Notes: a model not told the origin generated them from the letters alone. Shown: positions 1 to 7,323, counted from the first letter of the stretch. The stretch: DNA of 10,214 bases from an uncultured Lachnospiraceae bacterium (GCA_900313265.1 OMRN01000447.1:1-10214), one strand, 5' to 3'. A program made the numbers and translations.

Positions 1-333
1 AATTCAAGCGATCCTTCTGTAGGTAATAAAGGAAAGCAGATGACCTTCCCGGACGGAATGAAGGCAAAAGGCTACGGAGACAGAATCGAAATTGCGATGG
101 TGGGTGATGTCAATAATCACGGAGATTCGAACGGTCTTACAATTACAACAAACAATACTCCGTTCAATACTTCCGCAAATATTGCAAATCTTTCCGGCGT
201 AAAGAAAGAATTAAATTTCGATATTACCATTAAAGAAATTAATCCCGGTGGTTCCGAAGTTGAAAGATATCACAAAGAGCACAAGTTTGATTTTGCTTTC
301 ACCGGTGAAGATCTTACGAAGTATAACAACTAA
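1..333 (+). CDS. C-terminal part of an unrecognised protein (5' end outside the window)
   Basis: The frame is open from the first base and ends at TAA 331-333, giving 110 residues. An ATG lies at 40, but the frame continues upstream of it with no ribosome binding site before that ATG, so this is almost certainly the tail of a longer gene. The residues are polar and rich in Asn, Thr, Gly and Lys, with alternating hydrophobic stretches (IEIAMVGDV, LTITTNN, LNFDITIKEI) that suggest beta strands, as in an extracellular or beta-sandwich protein. There is no membrane segment, no LPxTG-type anchor and no cysteine. I do not recognise a family and assign no function. A strong terminator follows 21 bases after the stop, so it is the last gene of its transcript. 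Confidence 0.6.
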   Translation, partial: NSSDPSVGNKGKQMTFPDGMKAKGYGDRIEIAMVGDVNNHGDSNGLTITTNNTPFNTSANIANLSGVKKELNFDITIKEINPGGSEVERYHKEHKFDFAFTGEDLTKYNN

Positions 334-354
334 TTTAAAGAATGAATAATAATT

Positions 355-384
355 AAGAGGAAGGGCAGAAGCCCTTCCTCTTTT
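355..384 (+). terminator. Rho-independent terminator of the gene ending at 333
   Basis: A perfect 12-bp stem pairs AAGAGGAAGGGC (355-366) with GCCCTTCCTCTT (371-382) around the tetraloop AGAA. The T-run at 381-384 follows. It lies 21 bases after the stop codon of the first gene. Confidence 0.9.
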
Positions 385-437
385 AGAATAATTAATGTTT
401 TAGATAATTATAGGATTAATCAAAGTTCTTTGTTAAT

Positions 438-466
438 AAAAAATGCGGCATCCAATCGGATGCCGC
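438..466 (-). terminator. Rho-independent terminator of the minus-strand exonuclease gene
   Basis: GCGGCATCC (445-453) and GGATGCCGC (458-466) form a perfect 9-bp stem with a 4-base loop. The A-run at 438-443 reads as six T on the minus strand, immediately after a single unpaired base. It starts 19 bases past the stop codon of the 486-1592 gene, so it terminates that leftward transcript. Together with the 355-384 hairpin it separates the two convergent genes. Confidence 0.9.
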
Positions 467-485
467 TTAAATAATTGCAGGATTT

Positions 486-1592
486 TTATTCCTCGGCCAG
501 TACCATGTTCTGCAGAACATGTTCCGCGTATTTGTTAAAGGATTCGCGGCTGGTTTTGAATTCATCGGTTAATTCGAAGAAGTAATCGCGGTCGCGGAAG
601 GAACGTTTGTAGAACGGAGTGAACATCGGCTCCCACTGCGGTAAGTAGGAAGAAAGCTTCCTGGTGTAGCAGGTAGCGGCAGTGGCCTGACGGCGATGCT
701 CCGGATCTACGGAGGCTGCTACGGATTTGTGAATGGCGGTATCTTCTTCGGGAAGATAGAAGTAATCTTTGTAGTTCGAGTAGAAGTACTTCATTTCTTC
801 TTCGTAGAGAGGCACTTTCAGTACACCGTTATTGCCGTTACCGGTAAAATAGCAGCCGTTTTCGGAGCAGTTAATCGGCACGGGCAAGTCCGATACAAAG
901 CGTAAACTTAAAACCAGTTCCTGGCGCTTCTTGTTGTTGTAGTCGTTATAATAATTGGCCTGCACCTTCATGACGCGAACCGGAAGATTGAAAAGATCCG
1001 AAATCGCCAAAACGGAGAGGAGGCCCAGCATGCCTTCCAGATCGGCCTGATTATGAAGAAGCAGAAGTGCTTCTTTTTCTTCGTCCTGATTGCAGGCATA
1101 ATCATGATAGATGTTAATTAATTCACCGCCGGTATACTGATCCTCACGCTTTAAACCGAGGAAGTTTTCGATGGTGGTCTGCTTGCAGTTTTCGAGTTTT
1201 AAGAAATTCTTGTAGGGCTTGATTCTCTTGTACAAATCCACACCCTTGAAATCATCAAATTTAAAGGGAAGGTCATACATTTCGCATTTCTGGGTAATAT
1301 AGGGTAAATCAAAACGGTTTCCGTTAAAATGAATCAGGAAATCATAGTTTAAGCAGTACTCCAGGAATGCATTCAGTACAGCGACTTCTTCGTCATAATT
1401 CTCGGCAAGCCACTGGATGGTGTGCCATTCGTCATCGGCGAAGTAAGCACAGCCGATTAAGTAAAGATTGGAACTTTTGGCGGTGAATCCGGTTGTTTCG
1501 ATGTCCATGAAAAGGACTTTGTCCGGCTCGGCCAGTTTGTCGACGGGGTAGGACGGGGCAAGTGCACCCAGATCATTAATAATTGTTTTCAT
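486..1592 (-). CDS. YprB-like ribonuclease H-fold (DEDD-type) exonuclease domain protein
   Basis: Predicted cytoplasmic nuclease-like protein of 368 residues. With Met at 1592 as residue 1, the DxE motif of DEDD exonucleases is in FMDIETTGF (D30, E32). A second motif is FNGNRFDLPYI (acidic residue D95). The HxxxD motif is in LHNQADLEGM (H180, D184). These match the RNase_H_2 family that includes Bacillus subtilis YprB. The C-terminal 120 or so residues form a second conserved region with HKSVAASV and CYTRKLSSYLPQ. The substrate is not established, so a role in DNA or RNA processing is inference. The frame extends upstream to an ATG at 1643, adding 17 acidic residues. I chose 1592 because GGAGG lies 8 bases before it, while the upstream ATG has only a weak GGGGA. 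The gene diverges from rnfC and is transcribed alone. Confidence 0.85.
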   Translation of the reverse strand: MKTIINDLGALAPSYPVDKLAEPDKVLFMDIETTGFTAKSSNLYLIGCAYFADDEWHTIQWLAENYDEEVAVLNAFLEYCLNYDFLIHFNGNRFDLPYITQKCEMYDLPFKFDDFKGVDLYKRIKPYKNFLKLENCKQTTIENFLGLKREDQYTGGELINIYHDYACNQDEEKEALLLLHNQADLEGMLGLLSVLAISDLFNLPVRVMKVQANYYNDYNNKKRQELVLSLRFVSDLPVPINCSENGCYFTGNGNNGVLKVPLYEEEMKYFYSNYKDYFYLPEEDTAIHKSVAASVDPEHRRQATAATCYTRKLSSYLPQWEPMFTPFYKRSFRDRDYFFELTDEFKTSRESFNKYAEHVLQNMVLAEE

Positions 1593-1600
1593 TGAATTAT

Positions 1601-1605
1601 CCTCC
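1601..1605 (-). promoter_or_regulatory. Shine-Dalgarno site deciding the start at 1592
   Basis: On the minus strand GGAGG is followed by 8 bases and then ATG (1592-1590). This is a near-consensus Clostridia ribosome binding site. It supports the shorter, 368-residue form of the exonuclease over the 385-residue form starting at 1643. Confidence 0.75.
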
Positions 1606-1776
1606 AATTCCGAGTCAGAATCTGAGCTTTCTAAGATTTTCATTTCCCCGTGATTCCTGCCGGCGATGTTTTTTTATCATTGAGAAAACGCATCAATTCA
1701 ACAGCAAAAATCAAAATGAAAATCAAATTGGAGCAAGCCCGATCACGCATATCCGCGTTTAAGACTCATACATAAT

Positions 1777-1786
1777 TATTTTAACA
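1777..1786 (-). promoter_or_regulatory. Candidate extended -10 promoter for the exonuclease gene
   Basis: On the minus strand the bases read TGTTAAAAT, a TGn-extended -10 element one base off the TATAAT consensus. No good -35 hexamer lies 17 bases upstream, where the sequence reads TACATT. If used, the leader would be about 180 bases long. The region is AT-rich and such matches arise by chance. Confidence 0.3.
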
Positions 1787-1848
1787 TAATTGCACAAGAA
1801 AATGTAGTTTTTTCTTTGTTCATTATTGCAAATTCATTATAGGAATAA

Positions 1849-1873
1849 TTGACAAATTAGAGTATGATATATT
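1849..1873 (+). promoter_or_regulatory. Candidate promoter of the rnf operon
   Basis: A perfect -35 consensus TTGACA is at 1849-1854. The nearest -10-like hexamers are TATGAT (1863-1868, spacer 8) and TATATT (1868-1873, spacer 13), both shorter than the usual 17. The region is the only strong promoter-like sequence upstream of rnfC, and the leader would be about 105 bases. The non-standard spacing means the true -10, or the need for an activator, cannot be settled from sequence. Confidence 0.4.
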
Positions 1874-1893
1874 TTGGTGCGTTTTGTGCCGGA

Positions 1894-1920
1894 TGCATGA
1901 AAATGCACGATACAGTATCG
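1894..1920 (+). repeat. Two adjacent small inverted repeats in the rnf leader
   Basis: TGCAT-GAAA-ATGCA (1894-1907) can form a 5-bp hairpin with a GNRA-type loop. It is directly followed by CGATAC-A-GTATCG (1908-1920), a perfect 13-base palindrome with a single central base. In DNA the latter could be an operator for a dimeric regulator. In RNA it would make a 5-bp stem with a CAG loop. It does not resemble the Rex operator. Confidence 0.4.
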
Positions 1921-1985
1921 GATTTGCAGGCGTATATGTTTGTGATTCCGAAAACAATTCAGACAGAATTATCAGGAGGTAGGCA

Positions 1986-3305
1986 ATGGCCGGATTTACA
2001 TTCCATGGCGGCATTCACCCCTATGAGGGAAAGGAATTGTCCAAGGATAAGCCCATTCGCGAGTATTTGCCGAAGGGCGACCTCGTATATCCTTTATCCC
2101 AGCATATCGGTGCGCCGGCCAATCCCATTGTGGAAAAAGGCGACACGGTTAAAGTGGGACAGAAAATCGCCGAAGCGGGCGGATTCGTATCTTCCCCTAT
2201 TTATGCGTCGGTTTCCGGAACCGTTAAGGCAATCGAACCGAGGCGCGTAATCACCGGAGACAATGTGATGAGTATAGTCATCGAAAACGACGGTAATTAC
2301 GAGGAAGTGGAGTTTCCCGAACCGAAGCCGGTGGAGGTTCTTTTAAAAGAAGAAATTATCAATCTGATTAAAGAGGGCGGTATTGTCGGAATGGGCGGCG
2401 CCGGATTCCCGACGCATGTCAAGCTTTCCCCGAAGGAGCCCGACAAGATTGATTATGTCATTGCGAACTGTTCGGAGTGCGAGCCGTATCTTACTTCCGA
2501 TTACAGAAAAATGCTCGAGGAGCCGGAAAAGCTCGTAGAGGGATTATCCATCATCCTGCGTCTTTTTGATAACGCCAGAGGCATTCTTGCGGTCGAAGAC
2601 AACAAACCGGACTGCATCAAAAAACTGAAAAAAGTTGCGGCCGGTTATGACAGGATTTCGGTTGTGGCTCTTAAAACCAAGTATCCGCAGGGTGCGGAGC
2701 GTCAGTTAATCTATGCAACCACGGGCAGAGCCATCAATTCCTCGATGCTTCCTGCCGATGCGGGCTGCGTGGTAAACAACGTGGATACCATTATTTCCAT
2801 CTGCAATGCGGTGAAATACGGAAGACCGTTAATGACAAGAATTGTTACGGTGACCGGCGACTGCATTAAGGATCCCTGCAATTTCTGCGTACGAATCGGT
2901 ACGAATTATCATGAACTGATTGAAGAAGCAGGAGGCTTTATCAAGGAGCCCGAGAAAGTCGTTTCGGGTGGTCCGATGATGGGCTTTGCGATTTTTGATC
3001 TCGATGTACCTGCGACAAAAACGAGTTCGGCGCTTTTATGCTTAAGCCATGATGAGGTGTCCTCCGCCGTGGAGACCGCCTGCATCAACTGCGGCCGATG
3101 CGTGGAAGTATGCCCCGGACGAGTTGTGCCAAGCCGCCTGGCGGATTATGCACAGCATAAAGACAAAGAGGCCTTTGAGGCGGCAAACGGCATGGAATGC
3201 TGCGAATGCGGATGCTGCAGTTACATCTGCCCGGCCAAGAGGCAGTTAACCCAGTCCATTAAATCGATGCGAAGAATGATTCTCGCAGACAGAAAGAAAA
3301 AGTAA
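1986..3305 (+). CDS. rnfC: Rnf complex subunit RnfC (NADH-binding, FMN and iron-sulfur protein)
   Basis: Peripheral subunit of the ferredoxin:NAD+ oxidoreductase, exchanging electrons with NAD(H) on the cytoplasmic side. The 439-residue length fits Clostridia RnfC. The N-terminus has the family signature TFHGGIHPYEGK (residues 5-16). A Gly-rich flavin/nucleotide motif GMGGAGFPTH is at 135-144, followed by KYPQGAERQL (232-241), typical of the Nuo51/SLBB-like region. Two CxxCxxCxxxCP motifs bind [4Fe-4S] clusters: C366, C369, C372, C376 and C405, C408, C411, C415. The C-terminus is short, without the long repeats of enterobacterial RsxC. The start is supported by GGAGG at 1975-1979, six bases before ATG. 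It is the first gene of the operon, with rnfD starting 10 bases after its stop. Confidence 0.97.
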   Translation: MAGFTFHGGIHPYEGKELSKDKPIREYLPKGDLVYPLSQHIGAPANPIVEKGDTVKVGQKIAEAGGFVSSPIYASVSGTVKAIEPRRVITGDNVMSIVIENDGNYEEVEFPEPKPVEVLLKEEIINLIKEGGIVGMGGAGFPTHVKLSPKEPDKIDYVIANCSECEPYLTSDYRKMLEEPEKLVEGLSIILRLFDNARGILAVEDNKPDCIKKLKKVAAGYDRISVVALKTKYPQGAERQLIYATTGRAINSSMLPADAGCVVNNVDTIISICNAVKYGRPLMTRIVTVTGDCIKDPCNFCVRIGTNYHELIEEAGGFIKEPEKVVSGGPMMGFAIFDLDVPATKTSSALLCLSHDEVSSAVETACINCGRCVEVCPGRVVPSRLADYAQHKDKEAFEAANGMECCECGCCSYICPAKRQLTQSIKSMRRMILADRKKK

Positions 3306-3315
3306 GGAGGAGGAC

Positions 3316-4284
3316 ATGAAGGACAAATTGGAAGTATCATCCAATCCCCACGTGCGGTCGCGCGTTACCACCTCCCAGATAATGTTTGCGGTGGTCATCG
3401 CGCTTATGCCTGCGACGATTTTCGGGATTATCCAGTTCGGATGGTATGCGGCTTTGCTGGTTGTCGTTACAACCGGAACGGCGGTACTGACCGAGCACAT
3501 CTTTTGCAAAATCATGAAGAAGCCTTCCACGGTAAAAGACGGAAGTGCGGTAGTAACGGGACTTTTGCTCGCACTGAACTTACCGCCTCATCTGCCGGTA
3601 TGGATTGCCATTCTCGGTGCGATTTTTGCAATTGTGGTTGTAAAATTATTATTCGGCGGCTTAGGACAGAACTTTATGAACCCGGCACTCGGAGCCAGAT
3701 GTTTCCTGGTGATTTCCTTTGCCAGATATATGACGAATTTTGACTGTGATGCCTTTACGGGACCGACCCCGCTTGCGCTGATCAAGGACGGACAGGCAGT
3801 CAATGTATTTAACATGGTTATCGGCCGTACCGGCGGTACCATCGGTGAGACAAGTGTCATCGCGATTGTACTCGGTGCCTGCTTCTTAATTTTCTTAGGT
3901 GTTATCGATCTTCGTATTCCGGGATCTTACATTTTATCGTTTGCGATTTTTGTGCTGATTTTCGGACGTCACGGAGTAGTCGGATATCTTATGGACAGAA
4001 GCCAGCCGTTGTTTGACTTAACCTATCTTGCGGGCGAACTTGCCGGCGGCGGATTAATGCTCGGTGCGTTCTTTATGGCGACCGATTATACGACGCGGCC
4101 GATTACGAAGAATGGGCAGTACATCTACGGTATCCTTCTGGGAATTTTAACCGGTGTGTTCCGTATCTTCGGACCCGGAGCGGAAGGTGTATCTTATGCG
4201 ATTATCTTAGGCAACCTTGTGGTTCCTTTGATTGAAAAATTCACGATGCCGAAGGCCTTCGGGAAAGGAGGCGAACGCGGATGA
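3316..4284 (+). CDS. rnfD: Rnf complex subunit RnfD (membrane flavoprotein)
   Basis: Integral membrane subunit of the NqrB/RnfD family, 322 residues with about nine or ten hydrophobic helices. It carries covalent FMN and takes part in ion translocation. The flavinylation site is visible in FTGPTPLALIKDG: Thr151 is the predicted attachment residue (TGxT motif). Other family signatures are KDGSAVVTGLLLALNLPP (74-91), GQNFMNPALGAR (117-128) and ATDYTTRPIT (255-264). A GGAGGAGG-type ribosome binding site lies just before the ATG. The stop overlaps the rnfG start by four bases (ATGA), indicating translational coupling. FMN attachment needs an ApbE flavinyltransferase, which is not in this window. 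Confidence 0.97.
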   Translation: MKDKLEVSSNPHVRSRVTTSQIMFAVVIALMPATIFGIIQFGWYAALLVVVTTGTAVLTEHIFCKIMKKPSTVKDGSAVVTGLLLALNLPPHLPVWIAILGAIFAIVVVKLLFGGLGQNFMNPALGARCFLVISFARYMTNFDCDAFTGPTPLALIKDGQAVNVFNMVIGRTGGTIGETSVIAIVLGACFLIFLGVIDLRIPGSYILSFAIFVLIFGRHGVVGYLMDRSQPLFDLTYLAGELAGGGLMLGAFFMATDYTTRPITKNGQYIYGILLGILTGVFRIFGPGAEGVSYAIILGNLVVPLIEKFTMPKAFGKGGERG

Positions 4285-4943
4285 GCAAAGATAAGAAGAG
4301 CAATGCCGGAAATACGCTGATTAAAGATACCGTCATCATTACCGTCATTACGCTGGTTGCGGGTCTCGTTCTCGGGTTCGTATATGAACTGACGAAAGAA
4401 CCGATTCGCGTTCAGAAAGAACAAAAACAGGCGGCTGCGTGTGCGGAAGTTTTCAAAGAGGCGGATGAAAACGGAGAATTAAAAGAAGTTCTTCCGCTGA
4501 CATTTGAGAAGACGGATGTGAATGAAGCGGCCGATGAAGCTGTTTATGAAAGCACGGATATTGCAGCGGCAATCGACGAAGTTTATCTGGCAAAGAAGAA
4601 TGACGGAAGCCTCTACGGATATGTCATTTCGGTTGTCACGGCGGAAGGTTACGGCGGAAAAATCCGTTTCTACATGGGTGTAACCACGGACGGCGTGTTA
4701 AAAGGAATCTCCATTCTGGATATTTCCGAAACACCGGGACTCGGTATGCGTGCATCCGAAGTACTCGTTCCGCAGTTTCGAAATGTGACCGGTTCGGATT
4801 TCGTTGTTACCAAGAACGGAAAAACGAAAGAGAACGAAATCGACGCGATTACCTCCGCAACCATTACCTCCAAAGCGGTGACCCGCGGAGTGAATTTCGG
4901 CATGAAGTATTTTGAAGAAATCACGAAAGGAGGGCAGGAATAA
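4281..4943 (+). CDS. rnfG: Rnf complex subunit RnfG (covalent FMN protein)
   Basis: Subunit with one N-terminal membrane helix (residues about 16-36) and an FMN-binding domain that should lie on the outer face, 220 residues in all. The flavinylation motif is in DAITSATITS (188-197), with Thr194 the predicted phosphoester-linked residue. ETPGLGMRA (150-158) is another family signature. The segment 55-105 is acidic and variable, as usual in this family. The gene overlaps rnfD by four bases, and its TAA shares one base with the rnfE ATG. GGAGG at 4267-4271 within rnfD serves as its ribosome binding site. Confidence 0.96.
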   Translation: MSKDKKSNAGNTLIKDTVIITVITLVAGLVLGFVYELTKEPIRVQKEQKQAAACAEVFKEADENGELKEVLPLTFEKTDVNEAADEAVYESTDIAAAIDEVYLAKKNDGSLYGYVISVVTAEGYGGKIRFYMGVTTDGVLKGISILDISETPGLGMRASEVLVPQFRNVTGSDFVVTKNGKTKENEIDAITSATITSKAVTRGVNFGMKYFEEITKGGQE

Positions 4944-5851
4944 TGAAAAGCTGTTTGGAAAGACTTTACAACGGTATCATTAAAGAAAACCCGACTTTTG
5001 TATTAACACTCGGAATGTGTCCGACCCTGGCGGTTACCACGTCCGCCATCAACGGACTTGGTATGGGCTTATCCACCATGGTCGTGCTGGCATTTTCCAA
5101 CCTGTTAATTTCCGCACTCCGGAAAGTAATTCCCGACAAGGTGCGTATTCCGGCATACATCGTTATCGTGGCATCGCTCGTTACGGTTGTAGGCCTTTTG
5201 ATGGAAGGTTTTGTTCCGGGGCTTTATGCGTCCCTCGGAATTTACATCGACTTAATCGTTGTAAACTGCATTATTTTAGGCCGTGCGGAGTCCTATGCAT
5301 CCAAAAATCCCATGCTCCCGTCCTTCTTTGACGGCATCGGTATGGGTCTTGGATTTACCTTGGCGCTTACCTTAATCGGTATGGTAAGAGAGTTCTTCGG
5401 AAGCGCTTCGATTTTTGGATTCACCGGTCCGGATGTATACGGAACAACCATTCCGATTCTTTTGGTTGATCTTGTAAACAAGGTGTTTAACCCGGCTTCG
5501 GCGTCTGCTTTTGTAAGAGGCTTAAACCAGTTCTTTGCCGGCGAGTTCGGTTCGTTTTCGCCGATCGGAATCCTGGTTATGGCACCCGGTGCGTTCTTCG
5601 TACTGGCCATCCTTACCGCGATTCAGAATGCCATCAAAGCAGCGGGAGAGGCAAAGGGCAAGGACATGTCCAAAATCCAGTCGGGCTGTTCTTCGGACTG
5701 CTTAAACTGCGCGGAGAGCGGATGCTCGAGAAGACTTGTTGAGTTCGGAGATTCGGAAAAATCTTCAAAGGGCGGCGCAGGTGCTCCGGAGGCGACTGCT
5801 GAAAAGGCCGCGGAAACCGTTGCTTCTCAAAACGGAAAGGAGGAAAAATAA
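4943..5851 (+). CDS. rnfE: Rnf complex subunit RnfE with cysteine-rich C-terminal tail
   Basis: Integral membrane subunit of the RnfA/RnfE/NqrD family. Six hydrophobic helices cover residues about 15-230. Cys26 (GMCPTLA) and Cys109 (VNCIILGRAE) are the conserved residues that, with two from RnfA, hold an [2Fe-2S] cluster inside the membrane. The usual family length is roughly 200-235 residues, but this protein has 302. The excess is a hydrophilic tail after about residue 232 that contains C249, C253, C256 and C261 (spacing CxxxCxxCxxxxC), then a low-complexity stretch rich in Ala, Glu, Lys and Ser. The tail follows the last helix and is in frame, with no sign of frameshift. The ATG overlaps the rnfG stop by one base, and rnfA begins directly after the TAA. 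Confidence 0.95.
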   Translation: MKSCLERLYNGIIKENPTFVLTLGMCPTLAVTTSAINGLGMGLSTMVVLAFSNLLISALRKVIPDKVRIPAYIVIVASLVTVVGLLMEGFVPGLYASLGIYIDLIVVNCIILGRAESYASKNPMLPSFFDGIGMGLGFTLALTLIGMVREFFGSASIFGFTGPDVYGTTIPILLVDLVNKVFNPASASAFVRGLNQFFAGEFGSFSPIGILVMAPGAFFVLAILTAIQNAIKAAGEAKGKDMSKIQSGCSSDCLNCAESGCSRRLVEFGDSEKSSKGGAGAPEATAEKAAETVASQNGKEEK

Positions 5852-6442
5852 ATGTCATCGAACTATTTTGTGAATTTACTGATTATCGGCATTACGTCCT
5901 CTTTAGTTTCCAACGTTGTATTAAGCCAGTTCTTAGGACTTTGTCCGTTCCTCGGCGTTTCAAAGAAAGTAAAAACGGCCGCGGGTATGGGCGCAGCGGT
6001 AATTTTTGTTATTACCTTATCAAGCCTTGTGGCAGGACTGATTTACAAATTCATTCTGACACCGCTTAACGTTACTTACTTAAAGACCATCGCATTTATC
6101 TTGATTATTGCGGCTTTGGTTCAGTTCGTGGAGTTATTTCTAAAGAAGTTCGTAAAGCCCCTGTATCAGGCGCTGGGTGTGTATTTACCGCTTATTACGA
6201 CGAACTGTGCGGTACTCGGTGTGGCAATTAACAACGTAAACAACAACTATGATATTTTTACCGGTGTTGTAAACGGATTCGCGACTTCGGTCGGTTTTGC
6301 GATTGCCATCATTATTCTTGCCGGTATTCGCGAGAAGATGGAATATAACGATATCCCGAAGCCTTTCAGAGGCATGCCGATCGTGCTGGTTACGGCCGGA
6401 CTGATGGCAATTGCGTTCTGCGGTTTCGCGGGACTGATTTAG
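5852..6442 (+). CDS. rnfA: Rnf complex subunit RnfA (membrane subunit)
   Basis: Integral membrane protein of 196 residues with six predicted helices, paralogous to RnfE and folding in inverted orientation to it. The sequence opens with NYFVNLLIIGI and LSQFLGLCPFLGVSKK. The cluster cysteines are in GLCPFLG and TTNCAVLGVA. The C-terminus GFCGFAGLI-type ending (FCGFAGLI) agrees with the family end, so the TAG at 6440-6442 looks like a true stop. GGAGG at 5840-5844, inside the end of rnfE, is the ribosome binding site. A 48-base gap to rnfB follows, in the same reading frame and closed only by TAG codons. Confidence 0.96.
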   Translation: MSSNYFVNLLIIGITSSLVSNVVLSQFLGLCPFLGVSKKVKTAAGMGAAVIFVITLSSLVAGLIYKFILTPLNVTYLKTIAFILIIAALVQFVELFLKKFVKPLYQALGVYLPLITTNCAVLGVAINNVNNNYDIFTGVVNGFATSVGFAIAIIILAGIREKMEYNDIPKPFRGMPIVLVTAGLMAIAFCGFAGLI

Positions 6443-6490
6443 GAGAAAGTACAGTTTCAGAGAATAAAGAAAGATTAGAGAGAACAGATT

Positions 6491-7288
6491 ATGAGCATAG
6501 CAGGAATTTTGATTGCGGTAGCCGTTGTGGCAGCAATCGGACTCTTTATCGGAATATTCTTGGGCATTGCCTCCAATGCGTTTAAAGTTGAGGTGGACGA
6601 GCGTGAGGAGCAGATCCTTGCGGTTCTGCCCGGCAACAACTGCGGCGGATGCGGATATCCCGGGTGCAGCGGCTGTGCGGCGGCCATCGTAAAAGGCGAA
6701 GCACCGGTTAATGCATGCCCCGTCGGTGGAGCGGATGTCGGCGCAAAAGTCGGCGCCATCATGGGCGTGGAAGCCGGAGAGAGCAAGCGTATGGTTGCCT
6801 TTGTCAAATGCCAGGGCGACTGCGAGAAAACCCATGAGGATTATAACTATACCGGACAGAAAGACTGCCAGATGATAGCATACATACCCAATCAGGGACC
6901 GAAAAGCTGCAATTCCGGCTGTCAGGGATTCGGAACATGTGAAAAGGCCTGCCCTTTTGATGCCATTCATATAGTAAACGGTGTGGCAGTCGTTGATAAG
7001 GAAAAATGCAAAGCCTGCGGTAAATGTATCGCAGTATGTCCGCGTCATTTAATCGAGCTGGTTCCGTATGATGCTCCGTTCGCGGTTGCATGTTCCTCTG
7101 CTTCGAGAGGTCCTCAGGCGATGAAAGAGTGTACGGCAAGCTGTATTGCGTGCAGCATGTGTGCAAAGAACTGTCCGGCGGAAGCGGTTACCGTGGAAAA
7201 CATGCATGCGCATATCGATTACGAGAAGTGCATCGGATGCGGAACCTGCGTCCAGAAGTGCAAGCGCGGATCGATTGTGTCTCACTAG
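6491..7288 (+). CDS. rnfB: Rnf complex subunit RnfB (polyferredoxin, electron entry from ferredoxin)
   Basis: Ferredoxin-interacting subunit, 265 residues, with one N-terminal membrane helix (about 3-27). A four-cysteine cluster motif follows: C51, C54, C59 in NCGGCGYPGC, and C76 in ACPVGG. The ferredoxin-like region carries several [4Fe-4S] motifs: C144/C150/C154 (GCQGFGTCEKACP), C173/C176/C179/C183 (CKACGKCIAVCP), C218/C221/C224/C228 (CIACSMCAKNCP) and C247/C250/C253/C257 (CIGCGTCVQKC). Further cysteines at 107, 111 and 126 fall in a segment that I recall as common in Clostridia RnfB. The ribosome binding site is weak (AGAGAGAA, 6477-6484), unlike the other rnf genes. It is the last rnf gene and ends in TAG. 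Confidence 0.96.
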   Translation: MSIAGILIAVAVVAAIGLFIGIFLGIASNAFKVEVDEREEQILAVLPGNNCGGCGYPGCSGCAAAIVKGEAPVNACPVGGADVGAKVGAIMGVEAGESKRMVAFVKCQGDCEKTHEDYNYTGQKDCQMIAYIPNQGPKSCNSGCQGFGTCEKACPFDAIHIVNGVAVVDKEKCKACGKCIAVCPRHLIELVPYDAPFAVACSSASRGPQAMKECTASCIACSMCAKNCPAEAVTVENMHAHIDYEKCIGCGTCVQKCKRGSIVSH

Positions 7289-7323
7289 AGGCCGTTTGAG
7301 TCTCTTTTTGAAACGGAGAAGAA

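Larger units (their letters stand above)
1593..1985. other. Divergent intergenic control region between the exonuclease gene and rnfC
   Basis: This 393-base AT-rich stretch separates two divergent genes. The left part contains the 17-codon in-frame upstream extension of the exonuclease ORF (1593-1643), probably untranslated leader. The middle (about 1770-1880) is very AT-rich and holds promoter-like motifs for both strands. The right part (1886-1920) has two small inverted repeats in the presumed rnf leader. An open frame starting at 1864 runs into rnfC in another phase, but it has no ribosome binding site or recognisable protein content, so I do not call it a gene. I see no tRNA and no riboswitch class I recognise. 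Confidence 0.6.

Noticed and set aside
415-437. Imperfect AT-rich palindrome between the two convergent terminators
   Set aside because: It has a bulge and is mostly A/T, short complementarity is expected by chance in such sequence, and it sits beyond both gene ends.
1593-1643. Longer exonuclease form starting at ATG 1643, adding 17 residues
   Set aside because: The extension is acidic low-complexity sequence (SSDSDSELED), its upstream site is weak, and a clean GGAGG with 8-base spacing sits before ATG 1592.
1864-2250. 128-residue plus-strand open frame overlapping the rnfC start
   Set aside because: It overlaps rnfC in another frame for most of its length, lacks a ribosome binding site and has no recognisable protein pattern.
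6185-7048. Long minus-strand open frame of 287 residues across rnfA and rnfB
   Set aside because: It lies opposite two clearly identified rnf genes. Its Cys/His/Arg-rich composition is typical of an antisense shadow, and it has no family signature.
7287-7310. Possible terminator between rnfB and the thioesterase (AGAG ... CTCT then TTTTT)
   Set aside because: The stem is only 4 bp with a long loop, too weak for intrinsic termination despite the T-run.
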